Translations under genes and position numbers: made by a program
The notes under the pieces: model-generated
The model's input: the letters and a program-made list of their open reading frames with translations, nothing else
Databases searched by the model: none
Told to the model about the DNA's origin: nothing
Origin: Prevotella sp.
GTDB lineage: Bacteria > Bacteroidota > Bacteroidia > Bacteroidales > Bacteroidaceae
Length of the DNA stretch: 64,000 nt
NCBI GenBank assembly: GCA_017965725.1
Contig: JAGCPK010000078.1
Coordinates: forward strand, 18,420 to 82,419
Reading direction: 5' to 3'
Part shown: in pieces, positions 7,716 to 14,735 of the stretch
Position numbering within the stretch: the stretch's first letter is position 1
Layout: each line of letters starts with the position of its first letter

Positions 7716-9560
7716 TTACTCCACAGTTACCGACTTCGCTAAGTTCCTTGGCTGGTCCACATTCTTACCCTTACAGACAGCCACATGGTAAGCCAACAAC
7801 TGAAGGGGGATAGTAGCCACCAACGGCTCCAGGCACTCCAGCACATCAGGCAGTTCTATCACCTCATCAGCAACCTTCGAGATTGTGTCGTCACCCTTCG
7901 ATACGAGTGCAATAACCCTTCCCTGACGGGCTTTAATCTCCTGGATGTTCGACAGCACCTTCTCGTACATCGCATTATGGGTTGCGATCACCACCACGGG
8001 CATGTCGGAGTCGATTAGAGCGATGGGGCCATGCTTCATTTCTGCAGCAGGATAACCTTCCGCATGGATATAGGATATCTCCTTCAATTTCAAGGCTCCC
8101 TCAAGAGCCACGGGGTAACTATATCCGCGCCCTAAATAAAGAAAATTATGTGCATAAGTAAATGTACGTGCGAGGTCGGCCACCTTTTCATTGGTTTGCA
8201 ACACCTCACGGATCTTTACAGGAATCTCACTCAGACCTTTCACGACCTTCAGATATTCAATGCGGTTAATGGTACCTTTGGCCTCAGCCATCGCCAATGC
8301 AATCATCGTCAGCACCGTCACCTGACCAGTGAAAGCCTTCGTCGAAGCCACACCTATTTCCGGTCCCACATGAATATAAGTTCCTGTATTCGTCGCTCTA
8401 GGGATACTACTACCAATGGCATTACATACACCATAAATAAATGCGCCACGCTCCTTGGCCAGTTGCACGGCTGCCAATGTATCTGCTGTCTCACCACTTT
8501 GCGAGATGGCAATGACAACATCCCCCTTACCCACAACGGGATTCCTATACCTGAACTCGGAGGCGTACTCCACCTCAACAGGCACACGACAGAAGGTCTC
8601 GATTAACTGTTTGCCGATGAGACCTGCGTGCCACGAAGTACCACAGGCCACGATGATGACGCGCTTGGCTTCCAGCATCTGCCGCCTGTAATCAATCAAG
8701 GCAGAGAGCGTAACGTGGTCTGCCTCAAGGTTCACTCGTCCTCTCATGCAGTTCGTCAAGCATTCTGGCTGCTCAAATATCTCCTTAAGCATAAAGTGTG
8801 GGTAGCCGCCTTTCTCTATCTGTCCCAAATCGATATCTACAGTCTTCACCTTCAGCTCCTGTTCCTCTCCCAAAATGCTCAACACATGGACATCCTGGCC
8901 ACGTCTGATAACGGCAATATTACCATCTTCGAGATACACCACCTTATCAGTATATTCCACAATAGGACTCGCGTCTGAGCCTAAGAAAAACTCGTCCTCA
9001 CCGATACCCACTACCAATGGACTTTGCTTGCGGGCGGCGATAATCTGGTTTGGGTCACGTTTGTCGAGTACGGCAATGGCATAAGCACCAATCACCTGAT
9101 AGAGTGCCACCTGGACAGCCTCCAACAGCGACAGGTTTTTCTTCGTCATAATATACTCAATAAGTTGCACCAACACTTCCGTATCGGTATCACTCACAAA
9201 CTGCACACCCTTCTCTCTGAGTTTTTCCTTGATGTCAGCATAGTTCTCAATAATGCCATTGTGGATGATGGCAAGGTTATGACTTTGCGAATAATGGGGA
9301 TGGGCATTGCGGCTCGACGGCTCGCCATGCGTAGCCCAACGGGTGTGGGCGATACCTATTGTTCCACTCACATTCTTGTCATTACAATACTCACAAAGAT
9401 TGTCAACCTTACCTTTCGACTTGTAAACATTCAAGTCGCCATTATCGCTAATCAGAGCCACACCTGCTGAGTCATAACCTCTGTACTCTAGTCTCCTAAG
9501 GCCCTTTATCAGTATGGGATAGGCCTCTTTAGTACCTATGTATCCTACTATTCCACACAT
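7716..9560 (-). CDS. glmS: Glutamine-fructose-6-phosphate aminotransferase (isomerizing)
   Basis: 614 aa, close to the usual 600-610. It makes glucosamine-6-phosphate for peptidoglycan and LPS. The N-terminal class II glutaminase domain has the nucleophile Cys2 (MCGIVGYIG) with HTRWATHG and HNGIIENY loops. Two SIS domains follow (AISQSGETADT and LGRGYSYPVALEGALKLKE regions). The C-terminus ends NLAKSVTVE as in the family. Monocistronic: its own promoter is at 9603-9610 and a strong hairpin lies 76 bp after the stop. I see no glmS ribozyme-like leader; only about 40 nt separate the -7 element from the ATG. Confidence 0.97.
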   Translation of the reverse strand: MCGIVGYIGTKEAYPILIKGLRRLEYRGYDSAGVALISDNGDLNVYKSKGKVDNLCEYCNDKNVSGTIGIAHTRWATHGEPSSRNAHPHYSQSHNLAIIHNGIIENYADIKEKLREKGVQFVSDTDTEVLVQLIEYIMTKKNLSLLEAVQVALYQVIGAYAIAVLDKRDPNQIIAARKQSPLVVGIGEDEFFLGSDASPIVEYTDKVVYLEDGNIAVIRRGQDVHVLSILGEEQELKVKTVDIDLGQIEKGGYPHFMLKEIFEQPECLTNCMRGRVNLEADHVTLSALIDYRRQMLEAKRVIIVACGTSWHAGLIGKQLIETFCRVPVEVEYASEFRYRNPVVGKGDVVIAISQSGETADTLAAVQLAKERGAFIYGVCNAIGSSIPRATNTGTYIHVGPEIGVASTKAFTGQVTVLTMIALAMAEAKGTINRIEYLKVVKGLSEIPVKIREVLQTNEKVADLARTFTYAHNFLYLGRGYSYPVALEGALKLKEISYIHAEGYPAAEMKHGPIALIDSDMPVVVIATHNAMYEKVLSNIQEIKARQGRVIALVSKGDDTISKVADEVIELPDVLECLEPLVATIPLQLLAYHVAVCKGKNVDQPRNLAKSVTVE

Positions 9561-9602
9561 ATCGTTATGTATCTGTTTGTGTTATAATGTTCTTATCGGC
9601 TG

Positions 9603-9610
9603 CAAAATTA
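9603..9610 (-). promoter_or_regulatory. -7 element for glmS
   Basis: TAATTTTG on the minus strand, 42 bp before the glmS ATG, matches TAnnTTTG. Confidence 0.6.
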
Positions 9611-9658
9611 TAAAGAGTTTTCGACATTCCCAAACAATTCGCTCAAAAAATGGAAGTT

Positions 9659-10378
9659 TCAGCTATTCTTAATTTCATTATTAAGATAAGACTTGTAAAC
9701 TTTGCGGAGTTTACGAACGGCCTTGTCGCGTATCTGACGGACGCGTTCGCGCTTCAAATCCATATCCTCAGCAATCTCCGCCATTGTCTCGTGCTCTTGG
9801 TTAATGCCAAAGAAGGCATTTACCACCCTACTCTCCCGCTCGTCGAGAGTCTGTAGGGCTTGTTCAATAACGTTTTCAATGGTTTCAGAATAGACACGTT
9901 CATCAGCCATCGGGGCATCCTGATTGATAAGAACGGAAAGCAGGCTCATGTTCGAACGATGGCCCAACGGGGCATCTACCGACAAGGGCCAACTCTGCCG
10001 GAGAACTGCAGTATCCTGACGCATATCCTTCGGCACCCTGTAAAGACCCGTCTGTTGTTCGATGGCATGTTCAATCTGTTGACGCACATAGACAACAGCA
10101 AAGTTGACAAAACGAGTACCACGTGAGGCATCAAACTTGGCTGCAGCTTTCATCAGTCCCATGTTACCCTCACTGACAATATCCTCCATCTGCAAGCCCT
10201 TACCTTTATACTGATTGGCTATTGACACCACAAAACGGAGGTTTGCCTCTACAAGTCTGTTCAGTGCATGTTCGTTGCCTTGCCGTATCTGTTCTGACAA
10301 ACGACGTTCTTCTTCAGCCGAAAGCAAAGACTCTTTACCTATTTCATCCAAATATTTGTTTAATCCTGAATCTTCCAT
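9659..10378 (-). CDS. Short sigma-70 family factor (RpoD/SigA-like)
   Basis: 239 aa from the ATG at 10378; the open frame continues upstream into the tRNA-Arg terminator and is not used. Region 1.2 (GLNKYLDEIGKESLLSAEEE), region 2 (NLRFVVSIANQYKG, GLMKAAAKFDASRG, VVYVRQQIEHAI), a compressed region 3 and region 4 (DERESRVVNAFFGI, MAEIAEDMDLKRERVRQIR) are present. Region 1.1 is absent. Bacteroidetes primary sigma factors are about 285 aa, so this shorter factor may be an accessory group 2 factor; the primary one is not in the window, so this is inference. Own promoter TATCTTTG at 10399-10406. Confidence 0.85.
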   Translation of the reverse strand: MEDSGLNKYLDEIGKESLLSAEEERRLSEQIRQGNEHALNRLVEANLRFVVSIANQYKGKGLQMEDIVSEGNMGLMKAAAKFDASRGTRFVNFAVVYVRQQIEHAIEQQTGLYRVPKDMRQDTAVLRQSWPLSVDAPLGHRSNMSLLSVLINQDAPMADERVYSETIENVIEQALQTLDERESRVVNAFFGINQEHETMAEIAEDMDLKRERVRQIRDKAVRKLRKVYKSYLNNEIKNS

Positions 10379-10398
10379 ATAATATTCTTTTGTGGCTA

Positions 10399-10406
10399 CA
10401 AAGATA
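10399..10406 (-). promoter_or_regulatory. -7 element for the sigma factor gene
   Basis: TATCTTTG on the minus strand, 20 bp before the ATG at 10378. Confidence 0.65.
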
Positions 10407-10426
10407 CAACTATTTTTCGTAACAAC

Positions 10427-10461
10427 AAAAAAAGAGAGAAAATCTTTCAATTTTCTCTCTC
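10427..10461 (-). terminator. Intrinsic terminator of tRNA-Arg
   Basis: Minus strand: the stem GAGAGAAAAT and its exact complement (10459-10450 with 10443-10434) close a 6-nt loop and are followed by seven T residues. It begins five bases after the tRNA 3' end. Confidence 0.88.
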
Positions 10462-10465
10462 TTGT

Positions 10466-10538
10466 GATTCCGGCGGGATTCAAACCCACAACCTTCTGAT
10501 CCGTAGTCAGATGCTCTATTCAGTTGAGCTACGGAACC
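10466..10538 (-). tRNA. tRNA-Arg(ACG)
   Basis: 73 nt. The acceptor GGTTCCG pairs with CGGAATC; the anticodon loop CTACGGA gives ACG (A34 presumably edited to inosine by TadA). No encoded CCA. Single-gene unit with its own promoter and terminator. Confidence 0.95.
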
Positions 10539-10557
10539 GTTTTTCCGTTTGCGGGTG

Positions 10558-10589
10558 CAAAGGTACGTACTTTTTCCGAACTGACCAAA
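10558..10589 (-). promoter_or_regulatory. Promoter of tRNA-Arg
   Basis: TTTG (10589-10586), a 20-bp spacer and TACCTTTG (10565-10558). The spacer contains GTCAGTTC followed by GGAAAAA, and CACCCGC follows the -7 box. Both match the other tRNA promoter at 5240-5270. Confidence 0.82.
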
Positions 10590-10624
10590 TGTTTTGGGAA
10601 CTTTTTTTGAAAAAAGTGCATTAT

Positions 10625-11509
10625 TTACACGATAATGCGCGTTTTGTGATAATTCTCACGGAATTCAGAAGGACTGCAGCCTTTCCTTTTTCTGAAGATG
10701 CGGTTGAAGTTGCTCAGATTGTTGAAGCCACAACTATAGCCAATCTCCGCAATAGAATGAGTGCTATCCACCAGCATTCTACTGGCAAAGCCCAGACGCA
10801 TGTCGATGATATAGTCACTAAGGTTGCGACTGGTATGTAATTTGAAGAATCGGCTGAAAGCACTAGGACTCATACCTGCTAAGTTCGCTACATCAGCCAA
10901 ACGGATCTCATCGCGGTAATGCTCATTAATGTAGTTTTTTACCTTCAGCACCCGACGACTGTCACTGGCCACCTCAACCTTAGCATAACTGCTGGTGGCA
11001 AGGGTACGAGCACCATCGCATTTCGACAATTCGTAGAGGATGGTCAGGAACTGCGTGAAGGAATAGAAACCGTCTTCAATGGTGCATAAGGAGTTGAGCA
11101 TGTGATAGACCTTCATGATAGCGTCCAAGGGGAAACACAGTCCCTTGCGGGCTTCGTTCATCATCTGACGCACAGAATTGAAGGGATTGCGGGAGAAGAG
11201 ACTGTCCTCGGAGAAGTCGAACTCAAAGTGAACGGTTATCTCATGGATACTCTCACTGGTACAGACATTCTGTTCCCATACATGTTCCAATTCCGGACTA
11301 GTGATAAGCACGAGGTCATAGTCACCGATGACCTCGTTGGAATCGCCCACGATACGACGCACACCCGGGGCATGCTCTACAAAATTCAGTTCGAACGACT
11401 TATGATTATGGATAGGATAGGTAAACTCTTTCTTCCGTCGCTCGGCGATGTAGAGCACATCCTTTCCCATCAAGGGAGTAATCTCATGAATGACCTTACT
11501 CTCAATCAT
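10625..11509 (-). CDS. AraC-family transcriptional regulator
   Basis: 294 aa. An N-terminal cupin-like sensing region (about 15-110, NHKSFELNFVEHAPG) is joined to a C-terminal pair of AraC helix-turn-helix motifs (about 185-285). The first includes IRLADVANLAGMSPSAFSR; the second includes SIAEIGYSCGFNNLSNF. The latter is the conserved AraC hallmark. The ligand is unknown; the cupin type often senses sugars. Its ATG overlaps the dapA stop by 4 bp (ATGA), so it is expressed downstream of dapA, an unusual partner for a lysine/cell-wall enzyme. Confidence 0.9.
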   Translation of the reverse strand: MIESKVIHEITPLMGKDVLYIAERRKKEFTYPIHNHKSFELNFVEHAPGVRRIVGDSNEVIGDYDLVLITSPELEHVWEQNVCTSESIHEITVHFEFDFSEDSLFSRNPFNSVRQMMNEARKGLCFPLDAIMKVYHMLNSLCTIEDGFYSFTQFLTILYELSKCDGARTLATSSYAKVEVASDSRRVLKVKNYINEHYRDEIRLADVANLAGMSPSAFSRFFKLHTSRNLSDYIIDMRLGFASRMLVDSTHSIAEIGYSCGFNNLSNFNRIFRKRKGCSPSEFRENYHKTRIIV

Positions 11510-12393
11510 ATCTTCAGTTCCTTCAGGATCTCGGACATACGCTGCATATTCTTGATACGCATCGGCACCAGCGGCAAACGAAGGATATTCTGAATGAATC
11601 CCATCTCAGAGAGCATAGCCTTCACACCAGCAGGATTGCCATCGACGAACAAGAGCGAGAAGAGGTCGGTGAAACGATGGTGAATCTTTCGGGCAGGATC
11701 GTACTCACCACGCATCTGCAGACGGATCATCTTTGAAAACTCCTTAGGCAGGGCATTGCCTATCACACTGATAACACCCACGGCACCACAACTGACCATC
11801 GGGAACGTCAGCGAGTCGTCGCCAGAGATGACATCAAAGTCGTTGGGTTTGTTCTTGATGATCTCATCCACCTGCTCCAGATTACCGCTAGCCTCCTTAA
11901 TAGCCACGATATTCTGACAGTCACGAGCCAAACGCACGGTAGTGGCTGCCTGCATGTTGACACCTGTACGACCAGGCACATTATACATCACGATGGGTAA
12001 TTTTGTGGCAGCAGAGATGGCCTTGAAATGCTGATAGAGTCCTTCCTGTGAGGGCTTGTTATAATAGGGGCAGATACTAAGGATACCATCCACGCCGCGG
12101 AAATCACCCGTCTTCAGTTCTTCAACGACAGCAGCGGTGTTATAGCCGCCACATCCCATCAGAATGGGTACGCGAGCCTGAACATAATCGACAACCGTAT
12201 CCTTGATCTTGAGTTTCTCGGATGCCGTCAGCGTAGGCGTCTCTCCTGTTGTTGCGAGAATACAAAAGAAGTCGGCACCGTTGTTGAGCTGATAGTCGAT
12301 GAGACGTATCAAGGACTCGTAGTCAACGGAGCCGTCTTCCTTGAAAGGTGTGATGAGGGCAATGCCCAGTCCCTTGAAAATATTGTGTACCAT
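11506..12393 (-). CDS. dapA: 4-hydroxy-tetrahydrodipicolinate synthase
   Basis: 295 aa from the ATG at 12393 (MVHNIFKGLG); the extended frame beyond would cross into the promoter. A TIM-barrel class I aldolase that condenses pyruvate with aspartate semialdehyde in the lysine/diaminopimelate pathway. Seen are TTGETPTL (residues that bind pyruvate), YNVPGRTG (Tyr of the catalytic triad) and AIKEASGN, whose Lys forms the Schiff base. Length is normal for the family (about 290-300). Promoter TAACTTTG at 12441-12448. Overlaps the AraC regulator gene by 4 bp. Confidence 0.95.
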   Translation of the reverse strand: MVHNIFKGLGIALITPFKEDGSVDYESLIRLIDYQLNNGADFFCILATTGETPTLTASEKLKIKDTVVDYVQARVPILMGCGGYNTAAVVEELKTGDFRGVDGILSICPYYNKPSQEGLYQHFKAISAATKLPIVMYNVPGRTGVNMQAATTVRLARDCQNIVAIKEASGNLEQVDEIIKNKPNDFDVISGDDSLTFPMVSCGAVGVISVIGNALPKEFSKMIRLQMRGEYDPARKIHHRFTDLFSLLFVDGNPAGVKAMLSEMGFIQNILRLPLVPMRIKNMQRMSEILKELKI

Positions 12394-12440
12394 AAGTATG
12401 AATTTGCATTGCAAAAGCGGCAAAGTGCCATTTTCGGCTG

Positions 12441-12448
12441 CAAAGTTA
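12441..12448 (-). promoter_or_regulatory. -7 element for dapA-araC
   Basis: TAACTTTG on the minus strand, 47 bp before the dapA ATG. Confidence 0.6.
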
Positions 12449-12501
12449 CACAATTTTATTCGAAACCGCTACATTCTGCCCTCTTTTTTTGCAAAATTGT
12501 A

Positions 12502-13455
12502 TTATTCTGCTTTGAAGAGGTCTTTAATTCCTCCGATGCTGCCCAGCAGGTTTGTAGCCTCATATGGCAGATAGACCGTCTTGGTCTTATCACCCTCAGC
12601 CAGTTCCTGCATCATCTGGATATACTTCTGTGCCAACAGGTAGTTAGCAGGATTTGTTGATTTACCCACAGCCTCAGAAATCAGTTCGATAGCCTTGGCT
12701 TCAGCCTCAGCCTTCCGGATACGAGCCTGAGCCTCACCTTCTGCCTCAAGGATAGCCTGTTCTTTGGCGGCCTCAGCCTTGTTGACGATAGCAGTACGCT
12801 CACCTTCAGAGGCCAAAATCTCTGCAGCTTTCTGTCCCTCGGATGTCAAGATTTGAGCACGTTTGTTACGCTCGGCTTGCATCTGTTTCTCCATGGCGGT
12901 CAACACAGAGTCGGGAGGTGTAATGTCCTGCAACTCTACACGGTTTACCTTCACGCCCCACTTGTCTGTAGCGTCATCAAGTACGGCAGAGAGTTTCTTG
13001 TTTATGGTATCACGCGAAGTCAGTGTCTCATCGAGTTCCAGTTCACCGATGATGTTACGCAACGTGGTCTGCGTGAGCTTCTCGATGGCGTTGGGCAGGT
13101 TGTTGATCTCGTAGGTGGCCTTGAAAGGATCGACGATTTGGAAGTAGAGCAGTGCGTTGATCTCCGTCTGCACGTTATCCTTCGTGATCACGTTTTGTTT
13201 GGGGAAGTCATAAACCTGTTCACGCAGGTCGATGGTGGTGGAATACTGGTAACGTCCGTGATTCAACACCACGATAGACTTGGCACGGTCAATGAACGGG
13301 ATGATGATGTTGATACCCGGTTTCAGCGTGGCATAGTATCGTCCGAGACGCTCCACGATCTTAGTTTCCGACTGAGGGATAATCACAAGGGCCATCTTGG
13401 CGAAGAGAATCACACAAACGACGATGGCAATCAATACATAACTCATAATGTCCAT
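12502..13455 (-). CDS. SPFH-domain (stomatin/QmcA-like) membrane protein
   Basis: 317 aa. One N-terminal membrane helix (about 4-22) is followed by a prohibitin/SPFH domain (about 23-190, with QSETKIVERLGRYYATLKPGI cut by its family pattern) and a long Ala/Glu-rich coiled coil (about 190-270, EAEGEAQARIRKAEAEAKA), ending in a C-terminal segment. SPFH proteins form ring-like membrane microdomain scaffolds. It follows an NfeD partner gene, the standard bacterial arrangement. The ATG lies at the end of a 7/8-bp tandem-repeat spacer that begins at the NfeD stop. Confidence 0.92.
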   Translation of the reverse strand: MDIMSYVLIAIVVCVILFAKMALVIIPQSETKIVERLGRYYATLKPGINIIIPFIDRAKSIVVLNHGRYQYSTTIDLREQVYDFPKQNVITKDNVQTEINALLYFQIVDPFKATYEINNLPNAIEKLTQTTLRNIIGELELDETLTSRDTINKKLSAVLDDATDKWGVKVNRVELQDITPPDSVLTAMEKQMQAERNKRAQILTSEGQKAAEILASEGERTAIVNKAEAAKEQAILEAEGEAQARIRKAEAEAKAIELISEAVGKSTNPANYLLAQKYIQMMQELAEGDKTKTVYLPYEATNLLGSIGGIKDLFKAE

Positions 13456-13489
13456 AATTTAAATTTACGATTTAATGATTTACATTTTA
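13453..13489. repeat. 7/8-bp tandem spacer from NfeD stop to SPFH start
   Basis: Read on the coding (minus) strand, five units of 7, 7, 8, 7 and 8 bp (TAAAATG, TAAATCA, TTAAATCG and relatives) run from the NfeD stop TAA (13489-13487) to the SPFH ATG (13455-13453), filling the whole spacer. Confidence 0.8.
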
Positions 13490-13948
13490 CGATTTAATAG
13501 TTTCTACTGTAATGATGGTGCTCTCACGTCCGATAACACGTACATTGGAATCGGCTGGGATGTTCTGCTGCTCGTTAGTGACAGCTTTCCAAATATCACC
13601 GTCAATCTGTACACGTCCGAAGCCGTCTGCTTTTACCGTTTCAACCACCCTGCCCTGACGTCCCATAAGGGCGTCGGCATTACTCACTCGGTTATCCTCT
13701 CCCTTGTGCAGATAGCGCTGGGCAAAGGGACGAACCCAAAAGAGGCTGATCAACGTGAAGATGGCGAACATCAGCAATTGCCAATAGAAGCCTCCGCCCA
13801 CTGCTGCTGTAATGGCAGCAAAGACAGCCCCGATGGAGAAACAGATGATGAAGAAATCACCCGCTGTCAACTCCAGAATCAGACAGACCACGGCTACAAC
13901 TGCCCACATCTGCCATAAGTGTTGTGCTAAATAATCAATCATAACCAT
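13487..13948 (-). CDS. NfeD-family membrane protein
   Basis: 153 aa. Three membrane helices in the first 80 residues (LWQMWAVVAVVCLILEL, FFIICFSIGAVFAAITA, LLMFAIFTLISLFWV) and a C-terminal OB-fold (about 90-150) with GRQGRVVETVKADG and GRVQIDGDIWKA, the NfeDb/NfeD1b signature. NfeD proteins work with SPFH partners in membrane quality control. An alternative start is the ATG at 13942. The last codons (ending K-S-stop) already fall into the repeat-like spacer. Confidence 0.9.
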   Translation of the reverse strand: MVMIDYLAQHLWQMWAVVAVVCLILELTAGDFFIICFSIGAVFAAITAAVGGGFYWQLLMFAIFTLISLFWVRPFAQRYLHKGEDNRVSNADALMGRQGRVVETVKADGFGRVQIDGDIWKAVTNEQQNIPADSNVRVIGRESTIITVETIKS

Positions 13949-13959
13949 ATCTAATATTA

Positions 13960-14607
13960 TTAAATTGATAAAACAAAGTCATCCCAATCTTTCGACGAGC
14001 CTTTCTGTCCAAACACCTTCGAATAGAGTCTGCTGCGGGTGGATGCCACACTCTCCTTGGAGTGAGCTGTCAGCAGGGCAATGTCCTTCGGTTGGACTCT
14101 CACCTTAATGAGCAGACTGACGTGATAATCCTGTTCCGACATACGATAGAGGCTGTAGAGTTTTTCCGTAAAACCTGTATAGATGCTGTTCACCATCTCA
14201 GACAGGGCTATCCAGTCTTGATGAGTCAAACTATGTCCACTGTTCAGGCATTCCTGCATCCGATGGTAGATGTCTGAGGAGAAGATGACCGTCTCGGCCT
14301 GTTGGCGTTTCTCATTCTCGATTATCGCCACCTTATTATTATAGTCAAGCGTGGCTTTCTTCTCTTCCAGTTCCAGACGTAACAGCGAGTTCTCGTCACC
14401 CAGTTTCTGAAGCAGTGTCTCCAACTCACGTATCTTCGCCTCGTTCTGCGCAATGCTCTGTAGGCTTTGTGCCTGCTGTGACTCTTGCAGGGCACGTACC
14501 TTATCAAGACGTTCCTGCATGGCCATCACCTTGCGCTTGCTGTTCTGGACAGTGACCACGAAGAGCACTGCGTAAAGCACGATTCCTATGAGTATTTCGT
14601 AAATCAT
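13960..14607 (-). CDS. Membrane-anchored coiled-coil protein with C-terminal HTH
   Basis: 215 aa from the ATG at 14607. An N-terminal membrane helix (about 3-20, IGIVLYAVLFVVTV), a coiled coil (about 30-115, Gln/Glu/Leu-rich) and a C-terminal region resembling the LuxR-like helix-turn-helix at the end of many Bacteroidetes TPR regulators. The recognisable piece is QPKDIALLTAHSKESVASTR followed by RLYSKVFG. It may be a membrane-tethered transcription factor; the target is unknown. The -7 element TACCTTTG ends only 4 bp before this ATG, so its mRNA should be leaderless. It is divergent from the TonB receptor gene. Confidence 0.75.
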   Translation of the reverse strand: MIYEILIGIVLYAVLFVVTVQNSKRKVMAMQERLDKVRALQESQQAQSLQSIAQNEAKIRELETLLQKLGDENSLLRLELEEKKATLDYNNKVAIIENEKRQQAETVIFSSDIYHRMQECLNSGHSLTHQDWIALSEMVNSIYTGFTEKLYSLYRMSEQDYHVSLLIKVRVQPKDIALLTAHSKESVASTRSRLYSKVFGQKGSSKDWDDFVLSI

Positions 14608-14611
14608 AGCG

Positions 14612-14619
14612 CAAAGGTA
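14612..14619 (-). promoter_or_regulatory. -7 element almost abutting the HTH gene start
   Basis: TACCTTTG on the minus strand. Its G (14612) is separated from the ATG (14607) by CGCT, so transcription would begin at about the start codon. Confidence 0.7.
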
Positions 14620-14650
14620 AACATTATTTCTGAATCTGCCAAATATTTTC

Positions 14651-14697
14651 GTTCGCAATAGTTCGCAATCGTTTTTTCAGTTCGCAAAAGTTTGCAG
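14651..14697. promoter_or_regulatory. Phased direct repeats GTTCGCAA (candidate operator)
   Basis: GTTCGCAA occurs at 14651, 14661 and 14680, with a degenerate fourth copy, GTTTGCAG, at 14690. This gives two pairs, each with 10-bp phasing, on one face of the helix. They lie in the divergent region between the HTH protein and the TonB receptor. Confidence 0.6.
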
Positions 14698-14735
14698 AAG
14701 ACAATAATCAGGTGATTCATGCGTTATATTATCTG

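Noticed and set aside
9561-9658. Possible glmS ribozyme or riboswitch upstream of glmS
   Set aside because: Only about 40 nt separate the promoter from the ATG, and no pseudoknot-like complementarity is visible.
10379-10489. Longer sigma factor start at 10489
   Set aside because: It would translate the tRNA-Arg gene and its terminator; the promoter at 10399 lies downstream of that start.
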